A model generated the notes under the pieces. The model made no database searches. It saw only the letters and a list, made by a program, of their open reading frames with translations, and had not been told where the DNA came from. Made by a program: the position numbers and the translations under genes. From assembly GCA_965262665.1 (NCBI GenBank), contig CBDHFR010000004.1, forward strand, positions 2,418,001-2,482,000: 64,000 nucleotides of DNA, read 5' to 3'. The DNA comes from CBDBND01 sp965262665. GTDB taxonomy: Bacteria; Pseudomonadota; Alphaproteobacteria; Rhodospirillales; Rhodospirillaceae. Below, piece by piece: positions 36,307 through 45,492 of this stretch (its first letter is position 1; every line of letters starts with the position of its first letter).

Positions 36307-36984
36307 ATGGGTCATCTGCGTCTTTTTCTGTTAGGAACTTTGGTCTCGGTCGCCACAACTAACTTCGTTTTTGCTCAAGAAGGGCAGGGCCGAGAGACAA
36401 TGAACTTCTTCCTTGCCAGCGTGGGTTCCGGCGACGGCGCCAATCTCGGTGGCATAGACGGCGCGGACGCCCATTGCCAAGCCCTCGCCGCTGCTGCAGG
36501 GGCCGGCGATCAAACCTGGCGCGCTTATCTCAGCACCGATGGCCGCGACGGCAACCCCATTATCAATGCACGCGACCGTATCGGCCAAGGACCATGGTTT
36601 AACCATGCTGGCCGGCGTATCGCCAAGAATCTCAGCGAGCTACACGGCGATACTCTTGAAGAAGCCCGCAACGGCAACCTCATCGGCAAGATGACGGCAA
36701 TCGATGAAACCGGAGAGGAAATCAACGGTGTCGGTGACAGCCCCAATTGGCACGATATTCTCACCGGCACCCAGCAGACTGGCATGGCGTACACCGACGG
36801 TGAGGACCATACCTGTTCCAATTGGACCAGCAATGATGAGGGCAGTGCCCAAGTGGGCCATCACGACCGCAACAGTTCCAGCAGCATTTCCTGGAATTCC
36901 GCACATCCCTCACGGGGATGTAGTCAAGAAAACCTGGCGCGCAGCGGCGGCGGCGGATTGTTCTACTGTTTCGCGCTCGATTGA
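36307..36984 (+). CDS. Secreted DUF1554/endostatin-like-fold protein
   Basis: 225 residues: a signal peptide (MGHLRLFLLGTLVSVATTNFVFA) followed by a domain with NLGGIDGADAHCQALAAAAG, WRAYLSTDGRD, NARDRIGQGPWFNHAGR, DHTCSNWTSNDEG and YCFALD. This pattern matches DUF1554-like, endostatin/C-type-lectin-like secreted proteins with conserved Cys pairs and a WRAYLS motif. Function is probably surface binding. ATG 36307 is preferred with GTGAGGT upstream; a GTG at 36295 is possible. It lies 39 bp after the broken amidase and may share its transcript. Confidence 0.72.
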   Translation: MGHLRLFLLGTLVSVATTNFVFAQEGQGRETMNFFLASVGSGDGANLGGIDGADAHCQALAAAAGAGDQTWRAYLSTDGRDGNPIINARDRIGQGPWFNHAGRRIAKNLSELHGDTLEEARNGNLIGKMTAIDETGEEINGVGDSPNWHDILTGTQQTGMAYTDGEDHTCSNWTSNDEGSAQVGHHDRNSSSSISWNSAHPSRGCSQENLARSGGGGLFYCFALD

Positions 36985-37007
36985 GCGCGTTTCAGCGGCG
37001 GTGGTGT

Positions 37008-37169
37008 TTAACGCTCGTCGGACTTGACGGCGGCGAAATCAACCACGTTGTCGGACTTTTGGTCTTTTGCCACAGCCGAGGTTTCAGGCCGCGTGGATTC
37101 GGTCTTGGACACGGAGGACAACAGACCTTCTGCGACGTTTTCCCACTGTTTTGTATCTAACGAGAACAT
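37008..37169 (-). CDS. Small hypothetical protein (53 aa)
   Basis: A 53-codon frame from ATG 37169 to TAA 37008 encodes a polar, probably disordered peptide (MFSLDTKQWENVAEGLLSSV then Lys/Thr/Asp-rich sequence). AAAGGATG lies upstream as a weak ribosome site. No family is recognised. The codons look natural for this genome and the region is otherwise empty, which is the only support. It converges with the DUF1554-like gene. Confidence 0.4.
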   Translation of the reverse strand: MFSLDTKQWENVAEGLLSSVSKTESTRPETSAVAKDQKSDNVVDFAAVKSDER

Positions 37170-37297
37170 GGAACATCCTTTTCTTTTTGGGGTTTCTCCT
37201 CAAAACCGCTGTTGTGCGGTGATTAGAAAATACACCCCAGGCGTTAACGGAATCTGAATCCGCCGCTCTTAATTTGGTGAAAATTTCGCAGAAAAGC

Positions 37298-37666
37298 TTA
37301 GGTTTTCGACCCCTGGTAGATACACCCCTCGCCGCATGAACCCCGGCGGATCACCACTTTACTGAGGGCCGGAAAACCATCTTCCAGCCGCCCCCACATC
37401 CACATGGCAATATTCTCCAGGGTCGGATGATCCAAACCCTCGAGATCGTTGAGGTAACCGTGGTCAAGTTCAGCCTTCAGAGACGCTATGGCTTTGTCCA
37501 ATTCCGCGAAATCGGCAATCCAGCCTGTCGTCGGATCGGGCTCACCGGCCAGATACACCTCGGCTGAGAAAGAATGTCCGTGAAGACGGGCATACTTATG
37601 ATCTGGCGCTACGTTGGGAGCCAGGTGATGCGCTGCTTCAAAGGTAAAGCTCTTAAAGATTTCCAT
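37298..37666 (-). CDS. queD: QueD-like 6-carboxytetrahydropterin synthase
   Basis: 122 residues matching QueD throughout: FKSFTFEAAHHL and LHGHSF supply the three zinc His residues, and TTGWIADFAELDKA, LDHGYLNDLEGLDHPT and GCIYQG are conserved blocks. The enzyme converts dihydroneopterin triphosphate to 6-carboxytetrahydropterin for queuosine. In E. coli QueD the catalytic Cys27 lies in HKCGRLHGH; here the segment reads HKYARLHGH, so the Cys is Tyr. It lies about 11 kb from queC-queE, separated by a mobile island, and faces away from them. Confidence 0.88.
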   Translation of the reverse strand: MEIFKSFTFEAAHHLAPNVAPDHKYARLHGHSFSAEVYLAGEPDPTTGWIADFAELDKAIASLKAELDHGYLNDLEGLDHPTLENIAMWMWGRLEDGFPALSKVVIRRGSCGEGCIYQGSKT

Positions 37667-38714
37667 AGTCTACTGTGTATCTATTACAGCCGTAGGGTCT
37701 GGCGAAGGGGGGCGGACTATACCTCCACCATAAATTACTCTTAAAATATTGTTATATAATGGTTTTATAATTTTATTTTCCTTTCCCCACATATATCCCC
37801 ACCTATTGAGCGGGAACGAATGCGAAATCGTGGGAATGAATCCTGACCAGCCAGACCAAATGGTCCAAGTGTTTTGAGAGAATCTGGCCCGTTGGTTTCG
37901 TGTTTGCAGTGATGTGTGATCAGGATAATTGGATGTTTGAGGTCCTGGCAAGCAAATCAAACACGCCGCCTGATCAGCCCATCACCAAATGTCGGGCATA
38001 GCTCATCGGAGTACGGGGCCAAGACCAGGCGTCAAACCGCAGCCCGTCACTCGGATGAGCCACAATCGGATACAGATAACCGCATTGATCAATGACTGTT
38101 ACGCGTGCGGGGGCCGTAAGGGGGGCGACGTTCTCCCCTTAAAAGCCCTATACAACGCCGAAATACCTATGGTGGGGGGGGTAGTGGAGCCGTGTGACAC
38201 TGGTGGCGTGCCACGACCGGGTGCCGCCGGGCGGGTTGAAAATGAGGACCCCAAAATGTCCCGAGGCCGCGTCCTCGCGCGTCCCGATGGCAGGCAATGA
38301 CAGACCGTTGGCATATCCACCCCACCTGGACGTTCCTGGACGATCAGTGAGATTTATATGCGATAGCGCTCAAATGCCCCTAAGTGGCTGATGTATTAGG
38401 TTTCTCAAGATCTGAGTTGTCGCGCCTCGGGGCTCCGACATTTAGGCGAACTTGGTAAACGGTTCGGCTCTTTCGGCAGCTAGACCCCGATCTCCACTTC
38501 AAGCGCCTGGCCGAAGCCCAAACCTCTTTTTTGCAGTCCTCTGGCAGTACTTTCGTCTTACGCCTGTCCGGCGCCTGCCTTTTTTCGGAAGAACATCGAA
38601 ACTAACTGGGAGAGCAATGACTCCTTAGCGAATTCTGGCTCCTTTTCGGGTTCATATTCCCTGAGGTATTGAATCCTCATCTTCATGCGCCCGGTGTTCT
38701 CGTCGTAGATCGTC
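37667..38714. other. Intergenic region, left part of the island, no gene seen
   Basis: About 1 kb without a convincing coding region. It contains an AT-rich stretch (37735-37800), a gtgatcagg / cctgatcagc inverted pair around 37917 and 37969, and a run of eight G near 38175. The short open frames here have no ribosome sites or recognisable products. It could hold the left attachment site of the island. Confidence 0.4.
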
Positions 38715-39239
38715 CTACAAAAGCGCCTGGAACTCCTGGCTTTGGTTCCATCTGTTTTGTTGATAGCTGTCGACTTTACCATACCACCGCCTGTTGATTG
38801 AGTGACGTTCATCGATCGCAACGCTCGCCTCACTGAACAGCTCAAAGCGACGGCACAGCACTACGAACGCACGGCAGACCTTGCGGATGGCCCAGCCATT
38901 GTCCTTGCGGAAATCGGCGACGGTCTTGAAATCCGGCATCAGCCGGCCGGTCAGCCATAGGAGCTCGAGATTGCGCTGGCACTCCCGCTCTAGGCGACGG
39001 CTCAATTGGACCCGATTGAGGTAGCCATAGACGTAGATCTTCAGAAGCGTCGCCGGATGGTAAGCAGGCCTTCCCGTCGCCTCTGGCTCAACCCCGCTAA
39101 AGCCCAATGCCCCCAGATCAAGCTCATCCACCAAGACATCGATCGCACGGACCGGATTGTCATCGCCCAAATACTAATCCAGACGCTCAGGAAAAAGAGT
39201 GCTCTGGCTGCGATCATCGCCAACTACAAAGCGCTTCAT
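38715..39239 (-). pseudogene. IS1182-family transposase, N-terminal remnant
   Basis: Starts MKRFVVGDDRSQSTLFPERL at 39239, meets an in-frame TAG, then continues YLGDDNPVRAIDVLVDELDL, PAYHPATLLKIYVYGYLNRV, MPDFKTVADFRKDNGWAIRK and breaks off after SEASVAID. This is the DUF772 N-terminal domain of IS1182 transposases. The catalytic core and C-terminus are missing. The upstream sequence at 39240-39300 (ggcgttttcacacagcctgg) looks like the element's outer end. A C-terminal IS1182 piece lies at 41520-41736. Confidence 0.78.
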
Positions 39240-39721
39240 CGACCCCTCCGCCAAATCACAGAAGAATCATACCAGACAAGGCGTTTTCACACAGCCTGGT
39301 CACTAAGCAGACATTTCTTCACTAACCGCTTGGTCCAAAAAGAGCCGGTCAGGTCAGAGCGTTCCGGCGGGAAAAATTCATCCAAATCAAGAAGCCAAGC
39401 AGACCGGGCTCACTGGAACCAAGCCCTGTGACGGCCAATGTCCGCTTTGGGTCAGACGGAAGCGATCCCATCGAGTGGCTCTTTTGTGCGTTGAAGAAAG
39501 ACTCGCCGTTCGTCCGAAAGCCACAGGTTGAGGAAGAATACTACTTTGCTATTCGGACTCCGAGCGGGTGGTCGCGTGAAGCCTATCGGCCAAAAACCCC
39601 CCGCAAATCGTTGCGGAATATCGTGTGACTAGCTAGCCTATCGGACATGAGCCGAACCCTAGTAACAAGCGATACTATGAAGATCATGCAAGGGCAAAGG
39701 CAGCAGGGCTAGGCCGATAGC
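39240..39721. other. IS1182 outer end followed by unassigned sequence
   Basis: About 60 bp of probable IS1182 terminus, then sequence with only short open frames. A 66-codon frame at 39428-39628 has no ribosome site, and I do not consider it a supported gene. The stretch just upstream of 39722 should carry the promoter of the symporter gene. Confidence 0.35.
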
Positions 39722-41275
39722 ATGTTCCTCGATCTCGGAATCATCGCCGCCTACTTCGCAATCATCCTCGCAATTGGTATTCGAACCCGAGCGAAACCGG
39801 ACGTGGGAACCGAGGAGTATTTTCTGAGTTCCCGCTCACTCAAGTGGCCGGCCATCGCCATGTCGACCATTGCTACTAACATCCACGCCAACCACTTTAT
39901 CGCGATGGTCGGTTCGGCGTATGTGTTTGGTCTGGCCCAGGCGAATCTCGAGATTAACGCGATCTTCGGAATTCTGGTCGCCACCTTTGTCTTTGTTCCG
40001 CTCTATCTCCGGATGCGGGTTGTCACCATCACTCAGTTCTTCGAGGCGAAGCTCGGGCCCAAGGTCGCTCTGGCCTATGCCGTCCTCATGATCGTGATGT
40101 ACTCCCTCCTCTACCTCGGGACAGCGCTCTTCTTTGCAGCATACGCGATCGACGCCGTGTTTGGAGGCATGGGCGGGCTTCCGGATTTGAACCCTGTCCT
40201 GCGACTTGGGCTCCTTGTCGTGGTGACCGGTGCCTTCTCGGCGGCTTACACCTACCTGGGCGGGCTCAGAGCCGTCGTGCGCACCGACATCGTGCAGTTC
40301 GTGCTCCTCATGGGCGGCGGGATTGTGACGCTGAGTGTGGCAATTCACTACCTGGGTGGCTGGTCTGAGCTTTGGGGTGCGACCGGGCATCTCATGCATC
40401 TCCATCTACCACGCGATCATGACACTCTTCCTTGGATTGGGCTCTTCGGCATGTTTCTCTTGAACCTCAACTACTGGGGCGCCAATCAAGTGATCCTACA
40501 ACGTGCACTGGCAGCCAAGAGCCTCAAAGACGCGCAAATCGGTCTTCTTGTCGGCGGCGTGCTCAAGTACGTGATGGTGCTCATCGTCATCATCCCGGGA
40601 ATCGCCTTGGCTGGAATTCTGCATGACCAACCATTGAAGGACCCCGACCTCGCCTACCTCACGCTGGTCAGCAACTTTCTACCGGCAGGGGTCCGCGGCC
40701 TCATTTTGGTCGGGCTTTTCGCCTCGCTCATGAGCACACTAGATTCGATCTACAATTCGGTAGCCACTCTTTGGGCAGTGGACATCTACCGCCGCCACCT
40801 GCGACCAAACGCGACCGACGCTCAGGTCGTGCAAAGCGGCAGGCGCGCGATTGTTGCAGCGCTCGTCTCCGGCGTGCTCTTCAGCTTCGTCGTGATCTAC
40901 GCCAAGTTCAGCAATCCAGATTTTCCACTGACCCATTGGTTCAATGAGCTCTCGTACTATGTCAAGAACGGGTTTGTGCTTCTGGTGCTGGCAGCGGTCT
41001 TCCTGCTCCACCCGTCAAAACGACTCGTGTTGACGACGCTGCTCCTGAGCGTCCCGCTTTATCTGGTCCTCAAGCTGAGCTTTCCGGAGATGAACTACTT
41101 CGTGCGGTCGGGCTGGGTTATCGCCCTGACCTTTGCGGCTGTGGCAATTCCCACCATCATTCGTAACGGCTGGCGTCACGAGCGGACTTTGCTCGAGGTA
41201 TCTACCGGGAGCGTGGCGCGATTCGGCACGGCATTGGCTGCGTCTCTCGTTGCAGCGCACGTGCTGTTCCACTGA
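39722..41275 (+). CDS. Sodium:solute symporter (SSS family)
   Basis: 517 residues with about thirteen hydrophobic helices. The family pattern is clear: the first helix with IGIRTRAKPDVGTEEYFLSS, then SLKWPAIAMSTIATNIHANH, TITQFFEAKLG, YTYLGGLRAVVRTDIVQFVL and GLFASLMSTLDSIYNSVATL (the Na2-site Ser/Thr helix). It should import an unidentified solute (sugar, vitamin or organic acid) with Na+. Codon use (frequent CTC, CTG, GCG) looks different from the neighbouring host genes. It lies between two same-orientation IS1182 fragments, suggesting it arrived as IS-flanked cargo. Confidence 0.88.
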   Translation: MFLDLGIIAAYFAIILAIGIRTRAKPDVGTEEYFLSSRSLKWPAIAMSTIATNIHANHFIAMVGSAYVFGLAQANLEINAIFGILVATFVFVPLYLRMRVVTITQFFEAKLGPKVALAYAVLMIVMYSLLYLGTALFFAAYAIDAVFGGMGGLPDLNPVLRLGLLVVVTGAFSAAYTYLGGLRAVVRTDIVQFVLLMGGGIVTLSVAIHYLGGWSELWGATGHLMHLHLPRDHDTLPWIGLFGMFLLNLNYWGANQVILQRALAAKSLKDAQIGLLVGGVLKYVMVLIVIIPGIALAGILHDQPLKDPDLAYLTLVSNFLPAGVRGLILVGLFASLMSTLDSIYNSVATLWAVDIYRRHLRPNATDAQVVQSGRRAIVAALVSGVLFSFVVIYAKFSNPDFPLTHWFNELSYYVKNGFVLLVLAAVFLLHPSKRLVLTTLLLSVPLYLVLKLSFPEMNYFVRSGWVIALTFAAVAIPTIIRNGWRHERTLLEVSTGSVARFGTALAASLVAAHVLFH

Positions 41276-41519
41276 AACCGGCCTGCAGACACCAGCTGTG
41301 ATCAATCACCAGAGTGACGAAGGAAATGGAGACGCCACCAACCCTGGGCAATCCGGGTTCTAGGTCTAGTAGTTATCATGCTGCGGTGCACAGAGTCAGA
41401 CCAGTAAAATGCCCACATTGGGTCCAGGCTATGTAAAAACGTGGCCGGGTCTGGTGGTTGGTAGCGTGAGCGGAGATCGGGCGAGATTATGCGACCCAGC
41501 GCGCCCAATTCACCAGAAT
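41276..41519. other. Non-coding sequence downstream of symporter
   Basis: No gene seen. A short open frame on the minus strand (41302-41508) lacks a ribosome site. The right end adjoins the IS1182 terminus. Confidence 0.4.
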
Positions 41520-41736
41520 CGGACCGTGTAAACGCCTAACGGATCTTTGAGGCGCAGAATGTGGGTTTATGGGGCCCCGTGAGCCCGTCTCATGCGTGGA
41601 TCGCCTCTATCAATCCGCCAACGCCAGGAATCTTCATCACGCGTTTCATGTTGTAGGCCAGAACGTGCAGCGCCATTCCGGTGCCGACGTGCTCGAGCGT
41701 TTTCATCTGGAAGTGCGTCGCTCCCATCCACGACTT
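41520..41736 (-). mobile_element. IS1182-family 3' remnant (transposase C-terminus and outer end)
   Basis: Minus-strand reading gives KSWMGATHFQMKTLEHVGTG then MALHVLAYNMKRVM and GVGGLIEAIHA, the standard IS1182 transposase C-terminus, followed past the stop by ggcgtttacacggtc. That is similar to the outer end next to the other fragment at about 39280-39300. The 5' part is missing and is replaced by the primase-type gene, to which the fragment is fused in frame. Confidence 0.72.
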
Positions 41737-43497
41737 TAGCTTACCAAGCGACCGCGCGGCGCACCGGACCGCATGTGGCCATTGTCCGCCCACCGCGTCA
41801 GCCACTGCGAACAGGGGACGCCACACGTCCGCAACCCGGCCCGTCAATCCATTCATATCGGGTTTTGCCTCCTTCAGAGCCTCGAAGTGGTCGTCGCGCC
41901 AACGTGCGCACATGCTCCGGAGGTCATCGCCAACAGGGTCTTGTGTCACTGAAAGGTCAGGCATCTGTCGTTTTGCCCGCGTCATGGGAATAACGACGGA
42001 TCGGGACGTCAGCATGTCATCAATATTGGCTAGCTTACGTCCGTTCATCACCTTTGGCGCAAAGGTCGAAAAGCCACATATCTCATTTGCGTCGCCTTCA
42101 ATCTTGAGTACCTCGGCAAACCGTTTCGTAAACGCTGCGAGCAGAATTCCGCGTATCGGATCTTCAGGCCGGCGCTTGAGGAAATGCTGCGCCTCGTCGA
42201 ACAACATCGTCGGGCGATAACTCTCAATCCCCTGGACGATTGCCGCCGCCGATGCATCACTCACCGGCTGCGGGTGCGGCACCATCCAAGAAATCATTTC
42301 GGTCAGACGCGTCTTTCCAGACTCCCGCTCTGGGGCAGAAATCATCAGGTTTGGGCACAAGCCAAACGCCTCGAAAACCCATGCGTACAAGACCCAAGCC
42401 ACCACTGCTTCCGCGCCACCTTCCGGCACCACGACATAGGTCTTGATTAAGTCGACGAACTTAGAGAACAGAACAGCGCCGTCGACCGGTTTTGGGCATG
42501 GCACATACTGCGGCCACACAATTGCATGGCCCTGCAAGCGGGCACCGCCGCCTAGTAACGCATGTATCGACTTATCAAGCTCTAGTATCGAAACTTTCGG
42601 ACACTCTCGCTTGATGCGCTCGCGTAGATTTATCCATTGATCGGGTCTGTTACGTTTCAGTGCCACCAGTCGGCTCAACGTTTCGGGCTCAAAGAACACG
42701 CCCGAATTGTCCTTGCCCGCGGCGATCAGGCTTTCCCATTCATCCTCGTTGCCTCCCTCAGGCGATTGGAGTGGAGATCGGTCCGGCGATCCATTGCTCA
42801 TCCCATCGGGGCTCATCCCATCGGGTTCGTATGTTTGTACGTGCTTCTCAAGCCAGGCGTTGACATCACGCCCCGCCTCGATCTCGTCGACGATATCCGG
42901 GCCACCATCAGCGATAGGCGGGAGGACAAGGCGTATATCGGGACAATGCGGATGTAGGTGAGCGGCAAGTGCTTTCATGACTTTGTGGCCGGCTTCGTCC
43001 CCGTCCGCGACCAGAATCAAGGGTCTGCCGTAAAGTGGCGACCAGTCTGTCTTTTGCCAAGCGCTTGTTCCGCCGGCCCAGGTAATTGGAAACGCCTTAG
43101 TGGAATTGTTGAGGACTGCCTCAACGCATTTTTCACCCTCAACAACCATGATCGGGCGCTTTGGGTCGTACTCAAGCAGGGCAGGCAAGCGGTACAGCGG
43201 CCTGAGGCCGCCGACCTTCAAAGATTTGAGCCAGCATGTCTTGGCATTCTCAGGCTGGATAGGAGTGTATGAACCATAACGCTTTTTGCCGTTTTTTTTG
43301 TTCTTGCCGTTTTTTTTGTCGCGTTGGACGACAAAACAGAGGTCGCCCTTATCGTCGTAGTACTCGTAGCGCCCATTGTGAGGCGTTGGCAGCTTTTCGA
43401 TGAGCGCCGAAGCGTTCCCGGACGCTGCCTCCGCCAGTGCCTTCTCATCACCGCTAAGCGGAACAAACATATCTCCGCCTCCGTCGCCGTCCCTCAT
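41590..43497 (-). CDS. Toprim/DUF3631-type primase-helicase, C-terminus replaced by IS1182 fragment
   Basis: 635 codons. An N-terminal Toprim-like part has IMVVEGEKCVEAVLN and LILVADGDEAGHKVM. The second half has a P-loop SAPERESGKTRLTEMI, Walker B MLFDEAQHFL and the DUF3631 end (VADVWRPLFAVADAVGGQWP). The last 48 residues come from an IS1182 transposase, so the native C-terminus is lost although the frame stays open. Such proteins initiate replication or prime DNA in phages and integrated islands. ATGA overlap with the preceding primase-type gene shows coupling. The run GKNKKNGKKR is an odd Lys/Asn-rich insert. Confidence 0.75.
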   Translation of the reverse strand: MRDGDGGGDMFVPLSGDEKALAEAASGNASALIEKLPTPHNGRYEYYDDKGDLCFVVQRDKKNGKNKKNGKKRYGSYTPIQPENAKTCWLKSLKVGGLRPLYRLPALLEYDPKRPIMVVEGEKCVEAVLNNSTKAFPITWAGGTSAWQKTDWSPLYGRPLILVADGDEAGHKVMKALAAHLHPHCPDIRLVLPPIADGGPDIVDEIEAGRDVNAWLEKHVQTYEPDGMSPDGMSNGSPDRSPLQSPEGGNEDEWESLIAAGKDNSGVFFEPETLSRLVALKRNRPDQWINLRERIKRECPKVSILELDKSIHALLGGGARLQGHAIVWPQYVPCPKPVDGAVLFSKFVDLIKTYVVVPEGGAEAVVAWVLYAWVFEAFGLCPNLMISAPERESGKTRLTEMISWMVPHPQPVSDASAAAIVQGIESYRPTMLFDEAQHFLKRRPEDPIRGILLAAFTKRFAEVLKIEGDANEICGFSTFAPKVMNGRKLANIDDMLTSRSVVIPMTRAKRQMPDLSVTQDPVGDDLRSMCARWRDDHFEALKEAKPDMNGLTGRVADVWRPLFAVADAVGGQWPHAVRCAARSLGKLKSWMGATHFQMKTLEHVGTGMALHVLAYNMKRVMKIPGVGGLIEAIHA

Positions 43498-43604
43498 GAT
43501 GGCACCCCGAGCATTTCGGCGAGGACGCGTGCCGCTTCGGATTGCGACTGGTGGGACAGATATGCCGCCAGAGACACCGGATCTCCGCCCCTTACGTCCT
43601 CTAA

Positions 43605-44510
43605 GAGTCGGTTTCGAAAGTCATGCGGCTCGGGCCAATCTGCGGACGAGGAGCATGACGGAGGCGGCGTAGAGGAAGGCGCGGGCCGAGGCGATGGTGG
43701 CCTCGAAGTCCTTTGCCAGTCGCCGGTTGCGGTTGATCCAGGCGAAGAAGCGCTCCACGACCCAGCGGCGCGGTTGGACGGCGAAGCCGACCTGATCGGG
43801 GCTTTTGCGCACGATCTCGACGGCGATCACGGTGGCCGTGGCGCCTTCTCGCCGGCGTAGCCGCTGTCGGCAAAGACCTTCTCGATGAACGGAAACGAGC
43901 CGCGTGAGGCGCACAGCAGCGGCCCGCCACCATCGCGGTCCTGGATACTCGCCGGATGCGCCTCGAGCACGAGGCCGCGCCCGTCGGTGTCGACCAGCGC
44001 GTGGCGCTTGCGCCCCTTGATCTTCTTGCCCGCATCGTAGCCGCGGGGGCCACCAGCCTCGGTCGTCTTGACGCTCTGGCTGTCGATAATCGCGCCGCTC
44101 GGGCTGGCCTCGCGTCCGACCCGCTCGCGATCGGCCATGACCAGAAAGTGGTTGATCTTCTCAAGGAGGCCGTCGTCGCGGAACTTAGCGAACCAGCGAT
44201 AGATCGTGCCCCACGGTGGTAAATCGCTTGGCAGCAAGCGCCAAGGGCAGCCAGCCCGCATCACGTAGAAAATGCCGTTGACGATCTCTCGCATCGGCCA
44301 TGACCGGGGCCGTCCCGTGCCATGAGCCGGAGGCAAATGAGGCTCGATCACAACCCACTCCGCAGCGGTCAAATCAGTCTGATAACGCAGCGCCTTGCGG
44401 CTATGCTGCTCTCGGGTGGTCGGCGTCCACATGGCGGCTCCAGATCGGTTTCAGCAACCTTCCTGGAATCACATCGACACCGGCCACTCAACCCCTTTCG
44501 AAACGGCCTC
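43605..44510 (-). mobile_element. IS5-family element (906 bp) with 3-bp target duplication
   Basis: Ends read gagtcggtttcgaaagtc at 43605 and, inverted, gaggccgtttcgaaaggg at 44510 (15 of 18 match). TAA lies directly outside both ends (43602-43604 and 44511-44513). Removing the element restores the host reading frame, which fixes the borders. The length and two-frame transposase resemble the IS427-type subgroup of IS5. Confidence 0.85.
43621..44432 (-). pseudogene. IS5-family transposase in two overlapping frames
   Basis: The first frame (44432-43827) holds the DUF4096 N-terminus (YQTDLTAAEWVVIEPHLPPA), the first Asp in IIDSQSVKTTEAGGPRGYD and the second Asp in VFADSGYAGEK. The second frame (43914-43621) holds VEIVRKSPDQVGFAVQPRRW then VVERFFAWINRNRRLAKDFE with the Glu. 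IS427-type elements normally express such a pair by ribosomal frameshifting, so this may be functional rather than broken. Marked pseudogene only because one continuous frame is absent. Confidence 0.75.
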
Positions 44511-44820
44511 TAAGGCGAAGTCAGCCCATCGGCCCGTCCGCAGGTTGACGCGGAAGGATCCAGGACGACGGTCCACTCGGCGTGGGTTTCGGGCCACCCA
44601 CTCGTAGCCCTGTTGGCGTCCATCCGGAAGCCAGCGTGCAACCAATGCCGGCAGTACCCGTAGTGCTGCGTTGTTGATGGCGGCGAAGTCGGGGAAGCGC
44701 TGGCGTTCAGCAACGATGGGTACCGCTATCGAGGCGTTCCTTGATTGCTCGGGACCAGCCGCACCGCACAGCCTATCCCAACCATAATCGGCTGGGCGCT
44801 TGTTCCAGCGGGCCATGGTT

Positions 44821-45060
44821 TTAAACCTCTATCAGATTTTTGGGATCGGCGACGGGGCGGCTGTCCATCCAATCCCTGATGTCTGATAGCCGCCATGCGA
44901 CGGCACCGCTTAACCCGGTTCCGATGCGCAAGGGACGTGGAAACTCGCCGACGCTCATCATGCGGTATATCGACGAACAAGACATGCCGGTCATGGCTTC
45001 GACATCGCGGCGGCGCAACAACCTGTCTACCGCGGATGCTGCAATGGCTGATGTAGTCAT
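44821..45060 (-). CDS. alpA: AlpA-family helix-turn-helix regulator
   Basis: 79 residues. RLLRRRDVEAMTGMSCSSIY, RMMSVGEFPRPLRIGTG and VAWRLSDIRDWMDSR match the AlpA/excisionase helix-turn-helix of P4-like islands. Members activate integrase expression or act as directionality factors. The ATG at 45060 is chosen. It stops 4 bp before the primase-associated gene, so it leads that operon. The nested inverted-repeat site at 45493-45625 lies upstream and is a candidate target. Confidence 0.82.
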   Translation of the reverse strand: MTTSAIAASAVDRLLRRRDVEAMTGMSCSSIYRMMSVGEFPRPLRIGTGLSGAVAWRLSDIRDWMDSRPVADPKNLIEV

Positions 45061-45492
45061 ACGTACCTCCAAGTGTTTGGTTGTATGCCTACCTACGCAC
45101 GTTTTCCCGCTTGGATCAGACTCATAAATGCCGAATTAAAAATACGCATGAACGGGCGGACGTTGCGGTTCCGGTCTCTTCCGATGGGATGGTGTTTGAA
45201 CAGAAAGATTATACGAGAAAGGGTAGGCGACGAGCCGCAGCCCATCAGCCGACCGAGAATCAGTCTAGCTCCCCTGGTCGAAATTGACCAAACACCTTTA
45301 TGCCGCAAGGCCGCAGAAAAGGGTGCAATCCTTGGGAGCAGATGACGCCGAAGAAGCGGGAACGCATGCTTAGTGATTAGGGAATACGCACGAAGAAGGT
45401 TCGCACCCGCGCTGGAACGGTGAGCGTCTATTTTTAATCAGATTTCAATACCGTGTGGAAAGCTTGGCTTGCACCGGACGCCGTGGATTCTG

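Larger units (their letters stand above)
43494..44816 (-). pseudogene. Small primase-associated protein interrupted by IS5-type element
   Basis: N-terminal part 44816-44511 reads MARWNKRPADYGWDRLCG ... YEWVARNPRRVDRRPGSFRV then NLRTGRWADFA. The C-terminal part (43604-43494) reads LEDVRGGDPVSLAAYLSHQS then SEAARVLAEMLGVPS. Removing the element and one copy of the TAA duplication joins them in frame as WADFALEDVRGGDP. The R-x-D-R-R-x-G-S-F ... G-x-W-x-D-F ... G-G-D-x-x-S-L pattern is typical of proteins preceding Toprim/DUF3631 genes in islands. The intact product would be about 138 residues. Confidence 0.75.

Noticed and set aside
37721..37730. tRNA or tmRNA 3' end (acctccacca) as island attachment site
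   Set aside because: No tRNA acceptor or arm sequence precedes it, and the only similar sequence near the integrase (around 48555-48566) is in the opposite orientation.
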